Source of the DNA: Kitasatospora phosalacinea
GTDB lineage: Bacteria; Actinomycetota; Actinomycetes; Streptomycetales; Streptomycetaceae
Length of the DNA stretch: 47,365 nucleotides
NCBI RefSeq assembly: GCF_000716545.1
Contig: NZ_JNWZ01000051.1
Location: 1 to 47,365 of the forward strand
Reading direction: 5' to 3'
Under the pieces are notes generated by a model. It was not told where the DNA came from, ran no database searches, and saw only the letters and a program-made list of their open reading frames with translations. Positions within the stretch are counted from its first letter, which is position 1. Each line of letters opens with the position of its first letter. The translations under genes and the position numbers were made by a program. Below, one piece after another: positions 9,622 through 16,893 of the stretch.

Positions 9622-10548
9622 TCAGTCCACCAGCAGGACGATCTTGCCGCGGGTGCGGCCCTCGGCGTTGAGGGCCTGGGCGGAGGCGGCCTGGCTGAGC
9701 GGGAAGGTGGAGGCGACGGGGACGGTGAGCAGGCCCTCGTCGGCAAGCCGGGCGACGGCGGCGAGGTCCTCGGGGTCGGGGCGGGTGAAGACGTAGCGGC
9801 CGCCGCGGGCGGTGACGGTGTAGTCGACCACGGAGGCGATCCGGGTCGGGTCCTTGAGCAGGCCGGTCGAGGTCTCGACGGCGTCGCCGCCGATCAGGTC
9901 GAGCGCGGCGTCGACGCCGTCGGGGGCCAGCGCGCGGACGCGTTCGGCGAGGCCGGGGCCGTACTGGACGGGTTCGACGCCCAGGCCGCGCAGGAAGGTG
10001 TGGTTGTGCTCTCCGGCGGTGCCGATGACCCGGGCGCCGAGGGCGGTGGCGACCTGGCAGGCGATCGAGCCGACGCCGCCGGCCGCGGCGTGGATCAGGA
10101 CGGTCTCGCCGCGGCGCAGCCCGAGCGCGCCGACCAGGGCCTGCTGGGCGGTGAGCCCGGCGGTGGGCAGTCCTCCCGCCTCGGCCCAGTCGAGGGAGGC
10201 GGGCTTGCGGGCCAGGGTGCGGACGGGGGCGGCGACGAGTTCGGCGTAGGTGCCGCTCTCGATGACGTCCTTGCGGACGTAGCCGATCACCTCGTCGCCG
10301 GGGGCGTACTCGGTGACCGCGCCGCCGACGGCCTGGACGACGCCGGCCAGGTCGAAGCCCATGATCAGGGGGAAGTGCGCGTCGAGGACGCCGTCGAGGT
10401 GCCCCTCGCGGATCTTCCAGTCGACGGGGTTGACGCCGACCGCGCGGGTGCGGACGAGTACGGTGTCGGGGCCGACCTTCGGGTCGGGGAGCTCGGTGTA
10501 CTCGACCACGTCGGGGCCGCCGTAGCGGTTGATCGCGATTGCCTTCAT
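9622..10548 (-). CDS. NADP-dependent quinone oxidoreductase-like (zinc-free MDR)
   Basis: A 308-residue medium-chain dehydrogenase/reductase of the quinone oxidoreductase type. The start is ATG 10548 (MKAIAINRYGGPDVVEY); the frame extends upstream but loses family similarity. The N-terminal GroES-like half includes GVNPVDWKIREG and FDLAGVV; the nucleotide-binding motif is AAAGGVGSIACQ around residue 150. The structural and catalytic zinc ligands of alcohol dehydrogenases are absent, as expected for NADPH:quinone or enone reductases. No Shine-Dalgarno sequence is obvious. It is divergent from nadA with 181 bp between starts. Confidence 0.9.
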   Translation of the reverse strand: MKAIAINRYGGPDVVEYTELPDPKVGPDTVLVRTRAVGVNPVDWKIREGHLDGVLDAHFPLIMGFDLAGVVQAVGGAVTEYAPGDEVIGYVRKDVIESGTYAELVAAPVRTLARKPASLDWAEAGGLPTAGLTAQQALVGALGLRRGETVLIHAAAGGVGSIACQVATALGARVIGTAGEHNHTFLRGLGVEPVQYGPGLAERVRALAPDGVDAALDLIGGDAVETSTGLLKDPTRIASVVDYTVTARGGRYVFTRPDPEDLAAVARLADEGLLTVPVASTFPLSQAASAQALNAEGRTRGKIVLLVD

Positions 10549-10645
10549 GGCCCCAGCCAACCGGACGGCACGGCGCGTCCTCGCGTCGGAAGCCTCCATC
10601 CCGGTGAGCGGTTCTCGTCACATCGACGAATCGGCCATCGTCAGG

Positions 10646-10675
10646 GTGACGACAACCGGTTATCATAGATAACGT
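10646..10675 (+). promoter_or_regulatory. Predicted nadA promoter overlapped by a palindromic operator
   Basis: GTGACG (10646-10651), an 18-bp spacer and TAACGT (10670-10675) form a plausible promoter. The perfect palindrome GTTATC-ATA-GATAAC (10659-10673) covers the spacer and most of the -10, the usual place for a repressor. It is strikingly AT-rich for this genome. Confidence 0.6.
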
Positions 10676-10729
10676 CAGATAGACGAGAAGGCTGGTGTCA
10701 ATCCGGCCGCACCAGGAGGGCAGCCGCCC

Positions 10730-11911
10730 GTGACCACCACCACCGAGACGTACGGCGTCGATCCCACTCCCTCGCCGCTCGCCCTGCTGCTGCTCGGCCG
10801 GGAGGCCGACCCGAACAGCGAGCGCGGCGTGGAGTGCCCCGGCGACCTGCCCGCCGCCTCCGACCCCGACCTGGTGGCGCGCGCCCGCGCCGCGAAGGAG
10901 AAGCTCGGCGACCGGGTCTTCATCCTGGGCCACCACTACCAGCGCGACGAGGTCATCGAGTTCGCCGACGTCACCGGCGACTCCTTCAAGCTCGCCCGGG
11001 ACGCGGCGGCCCGCCCGGAGGCCGAGTACATCGTGTTCTGCGGCGTGCATTTCATGGCCGAGTCCGCGGACATCCTCACCTCCGAGCGCCAGCGGGTCGT
11101 CCTGCCGGACCTGGCGGCCGGCTGCTCGATGGCCGACATGGCCACCGCCGAGCAGGTCGCCGAGTGCTGGGACGTGCTGACCGAGGCGGGCGTCGCGGAC
11201 ACCACCGTGCCGGTGTCGTACATGAACTCCTCGGCCGACATCAAGGCGTTCACCGGCAAGCACGGCGGCACCATCTGCACCTCCTCCAACGCGAAGCGGG
11301 CCCTGGAGTGGGCCTTCGAGCAGGGGCAGAAGGTGCTGTTCCTGCCCGACCAGCACCTGGGGCGCAACACCGCCGTGCTGGAGATGGGCATCTCCCTGGA
11401 CGAGTGCGTGCTCTACAACCCGCACAAGCCGAACGGCGGCCTGACCGCCGAGCAGCTGCGGAACGCGAAGATGATCCTGTGGCGCGGTCACTGCTCGGTG
11501 CACGGCCGCTTCAGCGTGGAGTCGGTGAACGAGGTCCGCGAGCGGATCCCGGGCGTGACCGTGCTGGTCCACCCGGAGTGCAAGCACGAGGTGGTCACCG
11601 CCGCCGACATGGTGGGCTCGACCGAGTACATCATCAGGGCGCTGGACGCCGCCGAGCCCGGCTCGAAGTGGGCGATCGGCACCGAGCTGAACCTGGTGCG
11701 CCGGCTGGCCAAGGCACACCCGGACAAGGAGGTCGTCTTCCTCGACCGCACCGTGTGCTTCTGCTCGACCATGAACCGGATCGACCTGCCGCACCTGGTG
11801 TGGGCGCTGGAGTCGCTGGTGGAGGGCCGGGTGCCGAACGTGATCACGGTGGACGCCGAGACCGAGAAGCACGCCAAGGCCGCGCTGGACCGGATGCTGG
11901 CCCTGCCGTAG
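10730..11911 (+). CDS. nadA: Quinolinate synthase A
   Basis: NadA condenses iminoaspartate with dihydroxyacetone phosphate to quinolinate, the first committed NAD intermediate, using a [4Fe-4S] cluster. It is 393 residues, of the longer actinobacterial form. Recognisable blocks are FILGHHYQRDEVIEFAD, AAGCSMADM, VSYMNSSADIKAF, TICTSSNA, LPDQHLGRNTA, VHPECKHEVV and RTVCFCSTMNRIDL, which include the cluster cysteines. The GTG start at 10730 has AGGAGGG eight bases upstream. nadB and nadC do not follow it in this window; the gene is closed by a strong hairpin. The palindrome over its predicted -10 suggests repression. Confidence 0.97.
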   Translation: MTTTTETYGVDPTPSPLALLLLGREADPNSERGVECPGDLPAASDPDLVARARAAKEKLGDRVFILGHHYQRDEVIEFADVTGDSFKLARDAAARPEAEYIVFCGVHFMAESADILTSERQRVVLPDLAAGCSMADMATAEQVAECWDVLTEAGVADTTVPVSYMNSSADIKAFTGKHGGTICTSSNAKRALEWAFEQGQKVLFLPDQHLGRNTAVLEMGISLDECVLYNPHKPNGGLTAEQLRNAKMILWRGHCSVHGRFSVESVNEVRERIPGVTVLVHPECKHEVVTAADMVGSTEYIIRALDAAEPGSKWAIGTELNLVRRLAKAHPDKEVVFLDRTVCFCSTMNRIDLPHLVWALESLVEGRVPNVITVDAETEKHAKAALDRMLALP

Positions 11912-11948
11912 CGCTCCCCCCGCGGCGCGCGGGGAGCCCGCGGGCACA

Positions 11949-11984
11949 AGAAGGCGGGCACCCCACCGGGGGTGCCCGCCTTCT
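11949..11984. terminator. Bidirectional terminator between nadA and pspAA
   Basis: A perfect 16-bp stem: AGAAGGCGGGCACCCC at 11949-11964, loop ACCG, complement at 11969-11984, between convergent genes. Read rightward the stem ends in TTCT, giving a short U-rich tail. Confidence 0.9.
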
Positions 11985-12004
11985 CGTCACGTGTGGCGCC
12001 CGAA

Positions 12005-12298
12005 CTACTCCGGAAGGCCGGGGATCAGGCCGTCGCCCTCGTCCCGCAGCAGCTCGCGGACCTGCTCCAGGGACGCCTCGGCGTCCGGCAGGATCAGGTC
12101 CGACGGCTCCAGCGACTCCGGCGGAAGCGGTGTGCCGACCTCGCGGACGGCGGCGAGCAGACTGCCCAGCGCCGCCTTGAAGGCCGCCTCGTCGCCCGCC
12201 TCGACGGCCTGGAGCAGCTCGTCGTCCAGCTGGTTCAGCCGGTTCAGGTCACCCTCGGCGACCTCGAACTGCCCCTCACCCAAGACCCGCATGATCAT
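12005..12298 (-). CDS. pspAA: PspA-associated protein PspAA
   Basis: A 97-residue cytoplasmic protein of the PspAA family, found next to PspA in actinobacteria. It begins MIMRVLGEGQFEVAEGDLNRLNQLDDELLQAVEAGD and ends in the acidic EASLEQVRELLRDEGDGLIPGLPE. The start is ATG 12298 (a second in-frame ATG is at 12292), with AGGGAGA about ten bases upstream inside the 25-bp gap after pspA. Co-transcription with pspA indicates a role in the envelope-stress response; the molecular function is not known. Confidence 0.88.
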   Translation of the reverse strand: MIMRVLGEGQFEVAEGDLNRLNQLDDELLQAVEAGDEAAFKAALGSLLAAVREVGTPLPPESLEPSDLILPDAEASLEQVRELLRDEGDGLIPGLPE

Positions 12299-12323
12299 GC
12301 TGGTGCGTCTCCCTGACTCCGGC

Positions 12324-13115
12324 TTACTTCTGGTAGTTGATGGTGGGCGGCGGCGGGGTGTCGTCCTTGCCCTGCTCGATCGCCTGCGGCTGGGAGGCGG
12401 GGGTGCCACCGGTCAGCTCGGCCTTCATCCGGGCCAGCTCCAGCTCGACGTCGCTGCCGCCGGCCACCCGCTCCAGCTCGGCCTCGATGTCGTCCTTGCG
12501 GCCGAGGCCGCTGGCGTCGTCGAGCGCGCCGGAGGCCAGCAGCTCGTCGATCGCGCCCGCGCGGGCCTGCATCTGCGCGGTCTTGTCCTCCGCGCGCTGG
12601 ATCGCCAGGCCGACGTCGCCCATCTCCTCGGAGATGCCGGAGAAGGACTCGGCGATCCGGGTCTGCGCCTGGGCGGCGGTGTAGGTGGCCTTGATGGTCT
12701 CCTTCTTGGTGCGGAAGGCGTCCACCTTGGCCTGCAGGCGCTGGGAGGCGAGCGTGAGCTTCTCCTCCTCGGCCTGCAGGGCCTGGTACTGCGTCTCCAG
12801 GTCGGTGATCTGGGACTGCAGGTTGGCCTTGCGGCTGAGCGCCTCGCGGGCCAGGTCCTCGCGGCCGAGGGACAGCGCCTTGCGGCCCTGGTCCTCGTAC
12901 TTGGAGGACTGCTGCTGCAGCTGGGTCAGCTGGAGCTCCAGGCGCTTGCGGGAGGTGGCCACGTCGGCGACGCCCCTGCGCACCTTCTGCAGCAGTTCCA
13001 GCTGCTTCTGGTAGGAGTAGTCGAGCGTTTCGCGCGGGTCCTCCGCCCGGTCCAAGGCCTTGTTCGCCTTGGAGCGGAAGATCAGCCCCATACGCTTCAT
13101 GATTCCGTCGCTCAT
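12324..13115 (-). CDS. pspA: Phage shock protein A (PspA/IM30 family)
   Basis: A 263-residue, almost entirely alpha-helical coiled-coil protein that binds stressed inner membranes and polymerises (ESCRT-III-like fold). The conserved opening MKRMGLIFRSKANKALDRAEDP and the following YQKQLELLQKVRRGVADVATSRKRLE are diagnostic; heptad-rich helices continue to about residue 220, and the tail is Pro-rich (DDTPPPPTINYQK). The start is ATG 13115 (MSDGIMKRM), with GAAGGGGG upstream; ATG 13100 is an alternative. It is first in a pspA-pspAA unit and divergent from a membrane-protein gene. Confidence 0.95.
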   Translation of the reverse strand: MSDGIMKRMGLIFRSKANKALDRAEDPRETLDYSYQKQLELLQKVRRGVADVATSRKRLELQLTQLQQQSSKYEDQGRKALSLGREDLAREALSRKANLQSQITDLETQYQALQAEEEKLTLASQRLQAKVDAFRTKKETIKATYTAAQAQTRIAESFSGISEEMGDVGLAIQRAEDKTAQMQARAGAIDELLASGALDDASGLGRKDDIEAELERVAGGSDVELELARMKAELTGGTPASQPQAIEQGKDDTPPPPTINYQK

Positions 13116-13216
13116 GGGCCTCGATAGCCCCCTTCTTCGGGCCTGGGTTTGCGTCTCGTGACAGGTCGAGTGTATGCGCGGTACGGCCACCGGCGCAGTG
13201 CACCAGCCTGCAACAA

Positions 13217-13229
13217 TGCTGCTACAGCA
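13217..13229. promoter_or_regulatory. Palindrome between pspA and the DUF3043 gene
   Basis: TGCTG-CTA-CAGCA is a perfect 5+3+5 palindrome about 100 bp before each divergent start. Toward pspA, TACACT (complement, near 13170) is a TAnnnT -10 candidate downstream of it. An operator role is tentative. Confidence 0.3.
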
Positions 13230-13319
13230 AGCGGGCGTTCGGCATCGTCCTCACGATCGATATCGCTTCGCGTCCGGGGCAGGGCCGGAAAGGCGCCGGT
13301 CAACCCGTACGCTGGGAGT

Positions 13320-13922
13320 GTGTTTCGACGCCGCTCTGATGAATCCGCCGCCTCCGCCTCCACCGTCACCCTGACGAAGGAGGACGAGAAGCCGTCCCGC
13401 GACCCCCAGGCTCCCAAGGGTCGGCCCACTCCCAAGCGCAGTGAGGCCGAGGCCAACCGGAAGACCCGGGTCACCGTCCCCAAGGACCGCAAGGAGGCCG
13501 CCAAGCAGGCGCGCCAGCGGATCCGGGTGGAGCGCGAGAAGCAGCGCACCGCGCTGCTGGAGGGCGACGAGCGCGCCCTGCCGCCGCGCGACAAGGGGCC
13601 GGTGCGGCGCTACGTCCGCGACTACATCGACTCCCGCTGGGCCGCGGCCGAGTTCTTCCTGCCGTACGCCGTCGTGGTGCTGGTGCTCAGCATCACCAAG
13701 GTCAACTACCTGCAGCTGCTCTCCACGCTGCTGTTCATGGTCTTCTTCGTGGTGGTCATCCTGGACTTCGTCCGGATCGGCTTCCAGCTGCGCAAGGGCC
13801 TGGCCCAGCGCTTCCCCGGCCAGGACACCCGCGGCGCGGTGATGTACGGCCTGATGCGCACCCTGCAGATGCGCCGGCTGCGGCTGCCCAAGCCGATGGT
13901 CAAGCGGGGCGAGCGGCCCTGA
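13320..13922 (+). CDS. DUF3043 membrane protein
   Basis: A 200-residue protein of the actinobacterial DUF3043 family; function unknown. The start GTG 13320 (VFRRRSDES) is supported by TACGCT at 13308-13313, six bases upstream, suggesting a leaderless mRNA. The N-terminal half is strongly basic and charged (KPSRDPQAPKGRPTPKRSEAE, then KDRKEAAKQARQRIRVEREK). Two transmembrane helices follow (FFLPYAVVVLVLSI and LLSTLLFMVFFVVVILDFV), then a basic cytoplasmic tail ending LPKPMVKRGERP. Its last codon overlaps the start of the methyltransferase gene, so the two are coupled. Confidence 0.85.
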   Translation: MFRRRSDESAASASTVTLTKEDEKPSRDPQAPKGRPTPKRSEAEANRKTRVTVPKDRKEAAKQARQRIRVEREKQRTALLEGDERALPPRDKGPVRRYVRDYIDSRWAAAEFFLPYAVVVLVLSITKVNYLQLLSTLLFMVFFVVVILDFVRIGFQLRKGLAQRFPGQDTRGAVMYGLMRTLQMRRLRLPKPMVKRGERP

Positions 13923-14848
13923 CCGCGGAAGCCGTTCCGCCGTACTGGGCCCCGCCGGCGCAGCAGCCGGTCGGGGCCTTCGGCGCATCCGGCATCCCCG
14001 CGCAGCACGGCTACGCGTACGGGTACGGGTACGGGTACGGGCACCCGCAGGGCCGGCACGGGCGGCTGCCGGCCCGTGGCGGGCCGTACCACAGCGGGGC
14101 CGGCGAGTGGCTGGAACGGCACGGCGGGCTGCACAACCTGGTCCGCCAGGAGCTGGTCACCCGGCAGCTGGCCGAGCAGCTGACCCGCGGCGTCGCGCTG
14201 CGGGTGCTGGACGTCGGCTGCGCCGAGGGCGTGCAGGCGATGCGGCTGGCCCGGGCCGGCCACTTCGTCACCGGCATCGACCCCGACCCGGCCACCCTGG
14301 GCGTCGCGCACCAGGCGCTGGCCGCCGAACCGCCGGAGGTCCGCGAGCGCGTCCAGCTGCTCACCGGCGACGGCCACCAGGTCGGCCGCTGGTTCGGGCC
14401 GCGCAGCTTCGACCTGGTGCTCTGCCACGGCACCCTGATGTACCTGCCGGACCCGGAGCCGATGCTCGCCTCGGTGGCGCGCATCCTGGCCCCCGGCGGC
14501 CTGCTCTCGCTGCTGGTCCGCAACGGCGACGCGCTGGCCATGCGGGCCGGGCTGACGGGCGACTGGCGGGCCTGCCAGGAGGCCTTCGACTCCACCCGCT
14601 ACACCAACCGGCTCGGCCTGCCCGCCCGCGCCGACCGCCTCGCCGAGCTCTCCGGCACGCTGGCCGGCTTCGCCGTCCCGGTCCGCCACTGGTACGGCGT
14701 GCGGGTCTTCACCGACACCATGCCGGACGAGGCCGCCCCGGTCGACGGGCGGCAGCTCGCCCAGCTGCTGGACGCCGAGGAGCGGGCCGGCAAGCAGGAC
14801 CCCTACCGGCGCGTCGCCGCGCTGCTGCACGTCGTCGCCGAGAAGTGA
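13919..14848 (+). CDS. SAM-dependent methyltransferase, probable CTG start
   Basis: A class I methyltransferase. Glycine-rich SAM motif LRVLDVGCAEG at about residues 93-103, acidic residue in VTGIDPDP, post-motif SFDLVLCHGTLMYLPDPEPML, and AHILAPGG-type loop. Starting at the first GTG in frame (14204) would cut off the strand and helix before the SAM motif, yet the frame stays open upstream with HNLVRQELVTRQLAEQL, which related proteins also have. No ATG, GTG or TTG lies in frame upstream; the only good candidate is CTG 13919, overlapping the DUF3043 stop as CTGA. That gives 309 residues with a Gly/Tyr/Pro-rich N-terminus. The methyl acceptor is unknown. Confidence 0.8.
   Translation: MTAEAVPPYWAPPAQQPVGAFGASGIPAQHGYAYGYGYGYGHPQGRHGRLPARGGPYHSGAGEWLERHGGLHNLVRQELVTRQLAEQLTRGVALRVLDVGCAEGVQAMRLARAGHFVTGIDPDPATLGVAHQALAAEPPEVRERVQLLTGDGHQVGRWFGPRSFDLVLCHGTLMYLPDPEPMLASVARILAPGGLLSLLVRNGDALAMRAGLTGDWRACQEAFDSTRYTNRLGLPARADRLAELSGTLAGFAVPVRHWYGVRVFTDTMPDEAAPVDGRQLAQLLDAEERAGKQDPYRRVAALLHVVAEK
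14018..14041 (+). repeat. Hexanucleotide microsatellite (TACGGG)x4 in the methyltransferase gene
   Basis: Four exact tandem copies of TACGGG encode YGYGYGYG in the low-complexity N-terminus. Because the unit is six bases, copy-number change would keep the frame. Confidence 0.9.
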
Positions 14849-14893
14849 CGTGACGCCGGGGCGCGGGAGCGGCGCCGGGGCGGGGCGGCGGGC

Positions 14894-15094
14894 TCAGGCC
14901 TCGTGCAGGCTCATCGGGTAGACGTCCCGCCCGTCCTCGACCAGGACGACCCGGTCCACCCCGTCCTCCAGCAGCGTCTTCCACTCCTCGCCGATCCAGG
15001 ACTCGGCGTCGCCCTGGCTGGAGAACTCCTCGGCGCCGTTCGCCGGCTCCACCACGGTGCCGTCGCTCTTCTCGTACCGCCAGGTCCACACCAT
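14894..15094 (-). CDS. Conserved small protein (66 aa)
   Basis: A 66-residue acidic protein, MVWTWRYEKSDGTVVEP... ending VVLVEDGRDVYPMSLHEA. The pattern of an N-terminal WTWRYE, a central SWIGEEWKTLLEDG and a final beta strand is one I associate with a small hypothetical protein widespread in Streptomyces. GGAGGAG lies eight bases before ATG 15094. No catalytic or binding motif is visible. It converges on the methyltransferase gene and is divergent from cobU. Confidence 0.8.
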   Translation of the reverse strand: MVWTWRYEKSDGTVVEPANGAEEFSSQGDAESWIGEEWKTLLEDGVDRVVLVEDGRDVYPMSLHEA

Positions 15095-15185
15095 GCCGGG
15101 CTCCTCCGCGAGTCGTGCCACTGGGTTGTGACGGTAGCGTGCCCACCCGGCCGGGGGGCGAAGCTCCGTCCGGCAGGATGATCGC

Positions 15186-15746
15186 ATGGCACTCCCCCGC
15201 ACCCTCCTCCTCGGCGGCGCCCGCTCCGGCAAGTCCACCCGGGCCGAGCTGCTGCTCGCCGACCGCCCCGACGTGCTGTACGTGGCCACCTCCGGCACCC
15301 GGGACGGCGACGCCGACTGGGCCCGCCGGGTCGACCTGCACCGGGCCCGGCGGCCGGCCTCCTGGCGGACCGCCGAGACCTGCGCGCTGGAGGAGGTGCT
15401 GGCGGACGGCTCCGACCCCGCCCCGGTGCTGATCGACTGCCTGGCGTTGTGGCTGACCGCCGTCATGGACGAGTGCGGGGCCTGGGACGACGGGGTCTGG
15501 CTGGGCGGCGGGCAGGAGGCGGTCGAGGAGCGCTGCGCGGCGCTGGCCGCCGCCTGGGCCGGGACGCGGCGGGAGGCGGTCGCGGTCTCCAACGAGGTCG
15601 GCATGGGCGTCGTCCCCGCCACCGCGGCCGGGCGGCGCTTCCGGGACACCCTCGGGCGGCTCAACATGGCGGTGGCCGACGCCTCCGAGCAGGTGCTGCT
15701 GGTGGTGGCCGGGCAGGTGCTGACCGTCAAAGGGGCGGCCGTGTAG
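15186..15746 (+). CDS. cobU: Adenosylcobinamide kinase / adenosylcobinamide-phosphate guanylyltransferase
   Basis: CobU phosphorylates adenosylcobinamide and transfers GMP to it to make adenosylcobinamide-GDP. It is 186 residues, a normal length. The P-loop is GGARSGKST (K16), followed by VLYVATSG, HRARRPASWRT with the catalytic His, LIDCLALWL (Walker B-like) and VSNEVGMGVVP. The start is ATG 15186, preceded by CAGGAT at six bases, which may act as ribosome site or as -10. It heads cobU-cobT-cobS. Only 91 bp separate it from the divergent small gene, too little for a full cobalamin riboswitch. Confidence 0.95.
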   Translation: MALPRTLLLGGARSGKSTRAELLLADRPDVLYVATSGTRDGDADWARRVDLHRARRPASWRTAETCALEEVLADGSDPAPVLIDCLALWLTAVMDECGAWDDGVWLGGGQEAVEERCAALAAAWAGTRREAVAVSNEVGMGVVPATAAGRRFRDTLGRLNMAVADASEQVLLVVAGQVLTVKGAAV

Positions 15747-15749
15747 ATT
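15720..15749 (+). promoter_or_regulatory. Predicted internal promoter for a leaderless cobT transcript
   Basis: CTGACC (15720-15725), 18-bp spacer and TAGATT (15744-15749) lie at the end of cobU; the TAG of the -10 is the cobU stop codon. Transcription would begin at or next to ATG 15758, and no Shine-Dalgarno sequence precedes that ATG. Confidence 0.5.
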
Positions 15750-15757
15750 GCCGGGCG

Positions 15758-16876
15758 ATGGACACCACCGTGGATCTCGACACTTTCTCCTCGCTCGTCG
15801 AACGGCCCGACGAGGGTGCGCGGCGTGGCGCCGAGGAACGCTGGCAGCGACTGCCCGTGCCGCGTGGCGGCCTGGGCCGGCTCCAGGAGCTGGGTGCCTG
15901 GCTGGCGTCCACCCGGGGCGAGGCGGAGGTCCGCCCGCTGACCGGCGCCCGGGTGCTGCTGTTCGCCGCCGACCACGGCGTCGCCTCGCTGGGCGTCTCC
16001 ACCCTGGACGCCCGCGGCGGCACCGCCGACCGGGTCCGCGCCGTGCTGGACGGCACCGCGCCGGTCGCGGTGCTGGCCCGCCGCTACGGCGCGGACGTCC
16101 GGGTGGTCGACATCGCGGTGGACGCCGACCCGAACGAGTTCCCCGAGGAGGTCGTCCGCCACCGGGTGCGCCGCGGCTCCGGGCGGATCGACGTCGAGGA
16201 CGCGCTGAGCGCCGAGGAGGCCGCCCGGGCGTTCCGGGCCGGCATGGCCGTCGCCGACGAGGAGGCCGACGCCGGCACCGACCTGGTGCTGCTCGGCGAC
16301 CTCGGGGTCGGCTCCACCACGGTGGCCGCCGTGCTGATCGGCGCGCTGTGCGGCACCGACGCCGCCGCGGTCACCGGCCGCGGCTCGGGCGTCGACGACC
16401 GCACCTGGATGGTCAAGTGCGCCACCGTCCGGGACGCGCTGCGCCGGGCCCGCCCGGTGCTCGGCGACCAGCTCGCCCTGCTCGCCACGGCTGGCGGCGC
16501 CGACTTCGCCGCGCTCACCGGCTTCCTGCTGCAGGCCGCCGTCCGCAAGCTCCCGGTCGTCCTGGACGGGGTGGTCTCGGCGGCCTGCGCGCTGGTCGCC
16601 CAGCGGATCGCCTTCCGGGCCCCCGAGTGGTGGCGGGCGGCCGGGCTCACCGGCGAGCCCGCCCAGGCCAAGGCGTACGACCGGCTGACCCTGACGCCCC
16701 TGCAGGACGCGGGCGTCACCATGGGCGAGGGCGTCGGCTCGGTGCTGGCCCTGCCGCTGCTGCAGGCCGCCGGCGACACCCTCGCCGAACCGGCCGCCGT
16801 CCCGAGCGCCAAGCCGCTCCCGCCCCGGGCCCCGGCCAAGCTGCCGACCGCGGCGGACCTGCTGGACCGCTACTGA
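15758..16876 (+). CDS. cobT: Nicotinate-nucleotide-dimethylbenzimidazole phosphoribosyltransferase
   Basis: CobT makes alpha-ribazole 5'-phosphate from nicotinate mononucleotide and dimethylbenzimidazole for the lower ligand of cobalamin. It is 372 residues. Typical blocks are LPVPRGGLGRLQELGAWLA, FAADHGVASLGVS, GDLGVGSTTVAA, TGRGSGVDD, and DAGVTMGEGVGSVLAL, whose Glu is the catalytic base. ATG 15758 begins 11 bp after cobU, and cobS follows 17 bp after its stop, so it is part of one unit, although a promoter inside the end of cobU is possible. Confidence 0.96.
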   Translation: MDTTVDLDTFSSLVERPDEGARRGAEERWQRLPVPRGGLGRLQELGAWLASTRGEAEVRPLTGARVLLFAADHGVASLGVSTLDARGGTADRVRAVLDGTAPVAVLARRYGADVRVVDIAVDADPNEFPEEVVRHRVRRGSGRIDVEDALSAEEAARAFRAGMAVADEEADAGTDLVLLGDLGVGSTTVAAVLIGALCGTDAAAVTGRGSGVDDRTWMVKCATVRDALRRARPVLGDQLALLATAGGADFAALTGFLLQAAVRKLPVVLDGVVSAACALVAQRIAFRAPEWWRAAGLTGEPAQAKAYDRLTLTPLQDAGVTMGEGVGSVLALPLLQAAGDTLAEPAAVPSAKPLPPRAPAKLPTAADLLDRY

Positions 16877-16893
16877 CTCCGTCGGGGCACGGG

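Noticed and set aside
9494..11947. Long minus-strand frame through nadA and the oxidoreductase, ending in the Lrp gene
   Set aside because: Only its last 153 codons are a real protein (Lrp). The rest is antisense to nadA or a wrong frame of the oxidoreductase.
14018..14041. Tandem repeats as a CRISPR array
   Set aside because: The units are 6 bp and contiguous, without spacers, in a coding region; no cas genes are in the window.
15095..15185. Cobalamin riboswitch upstream of cobU
   Set aside because: The gap is only 91 bp and no B12-box-like sequence was seen.
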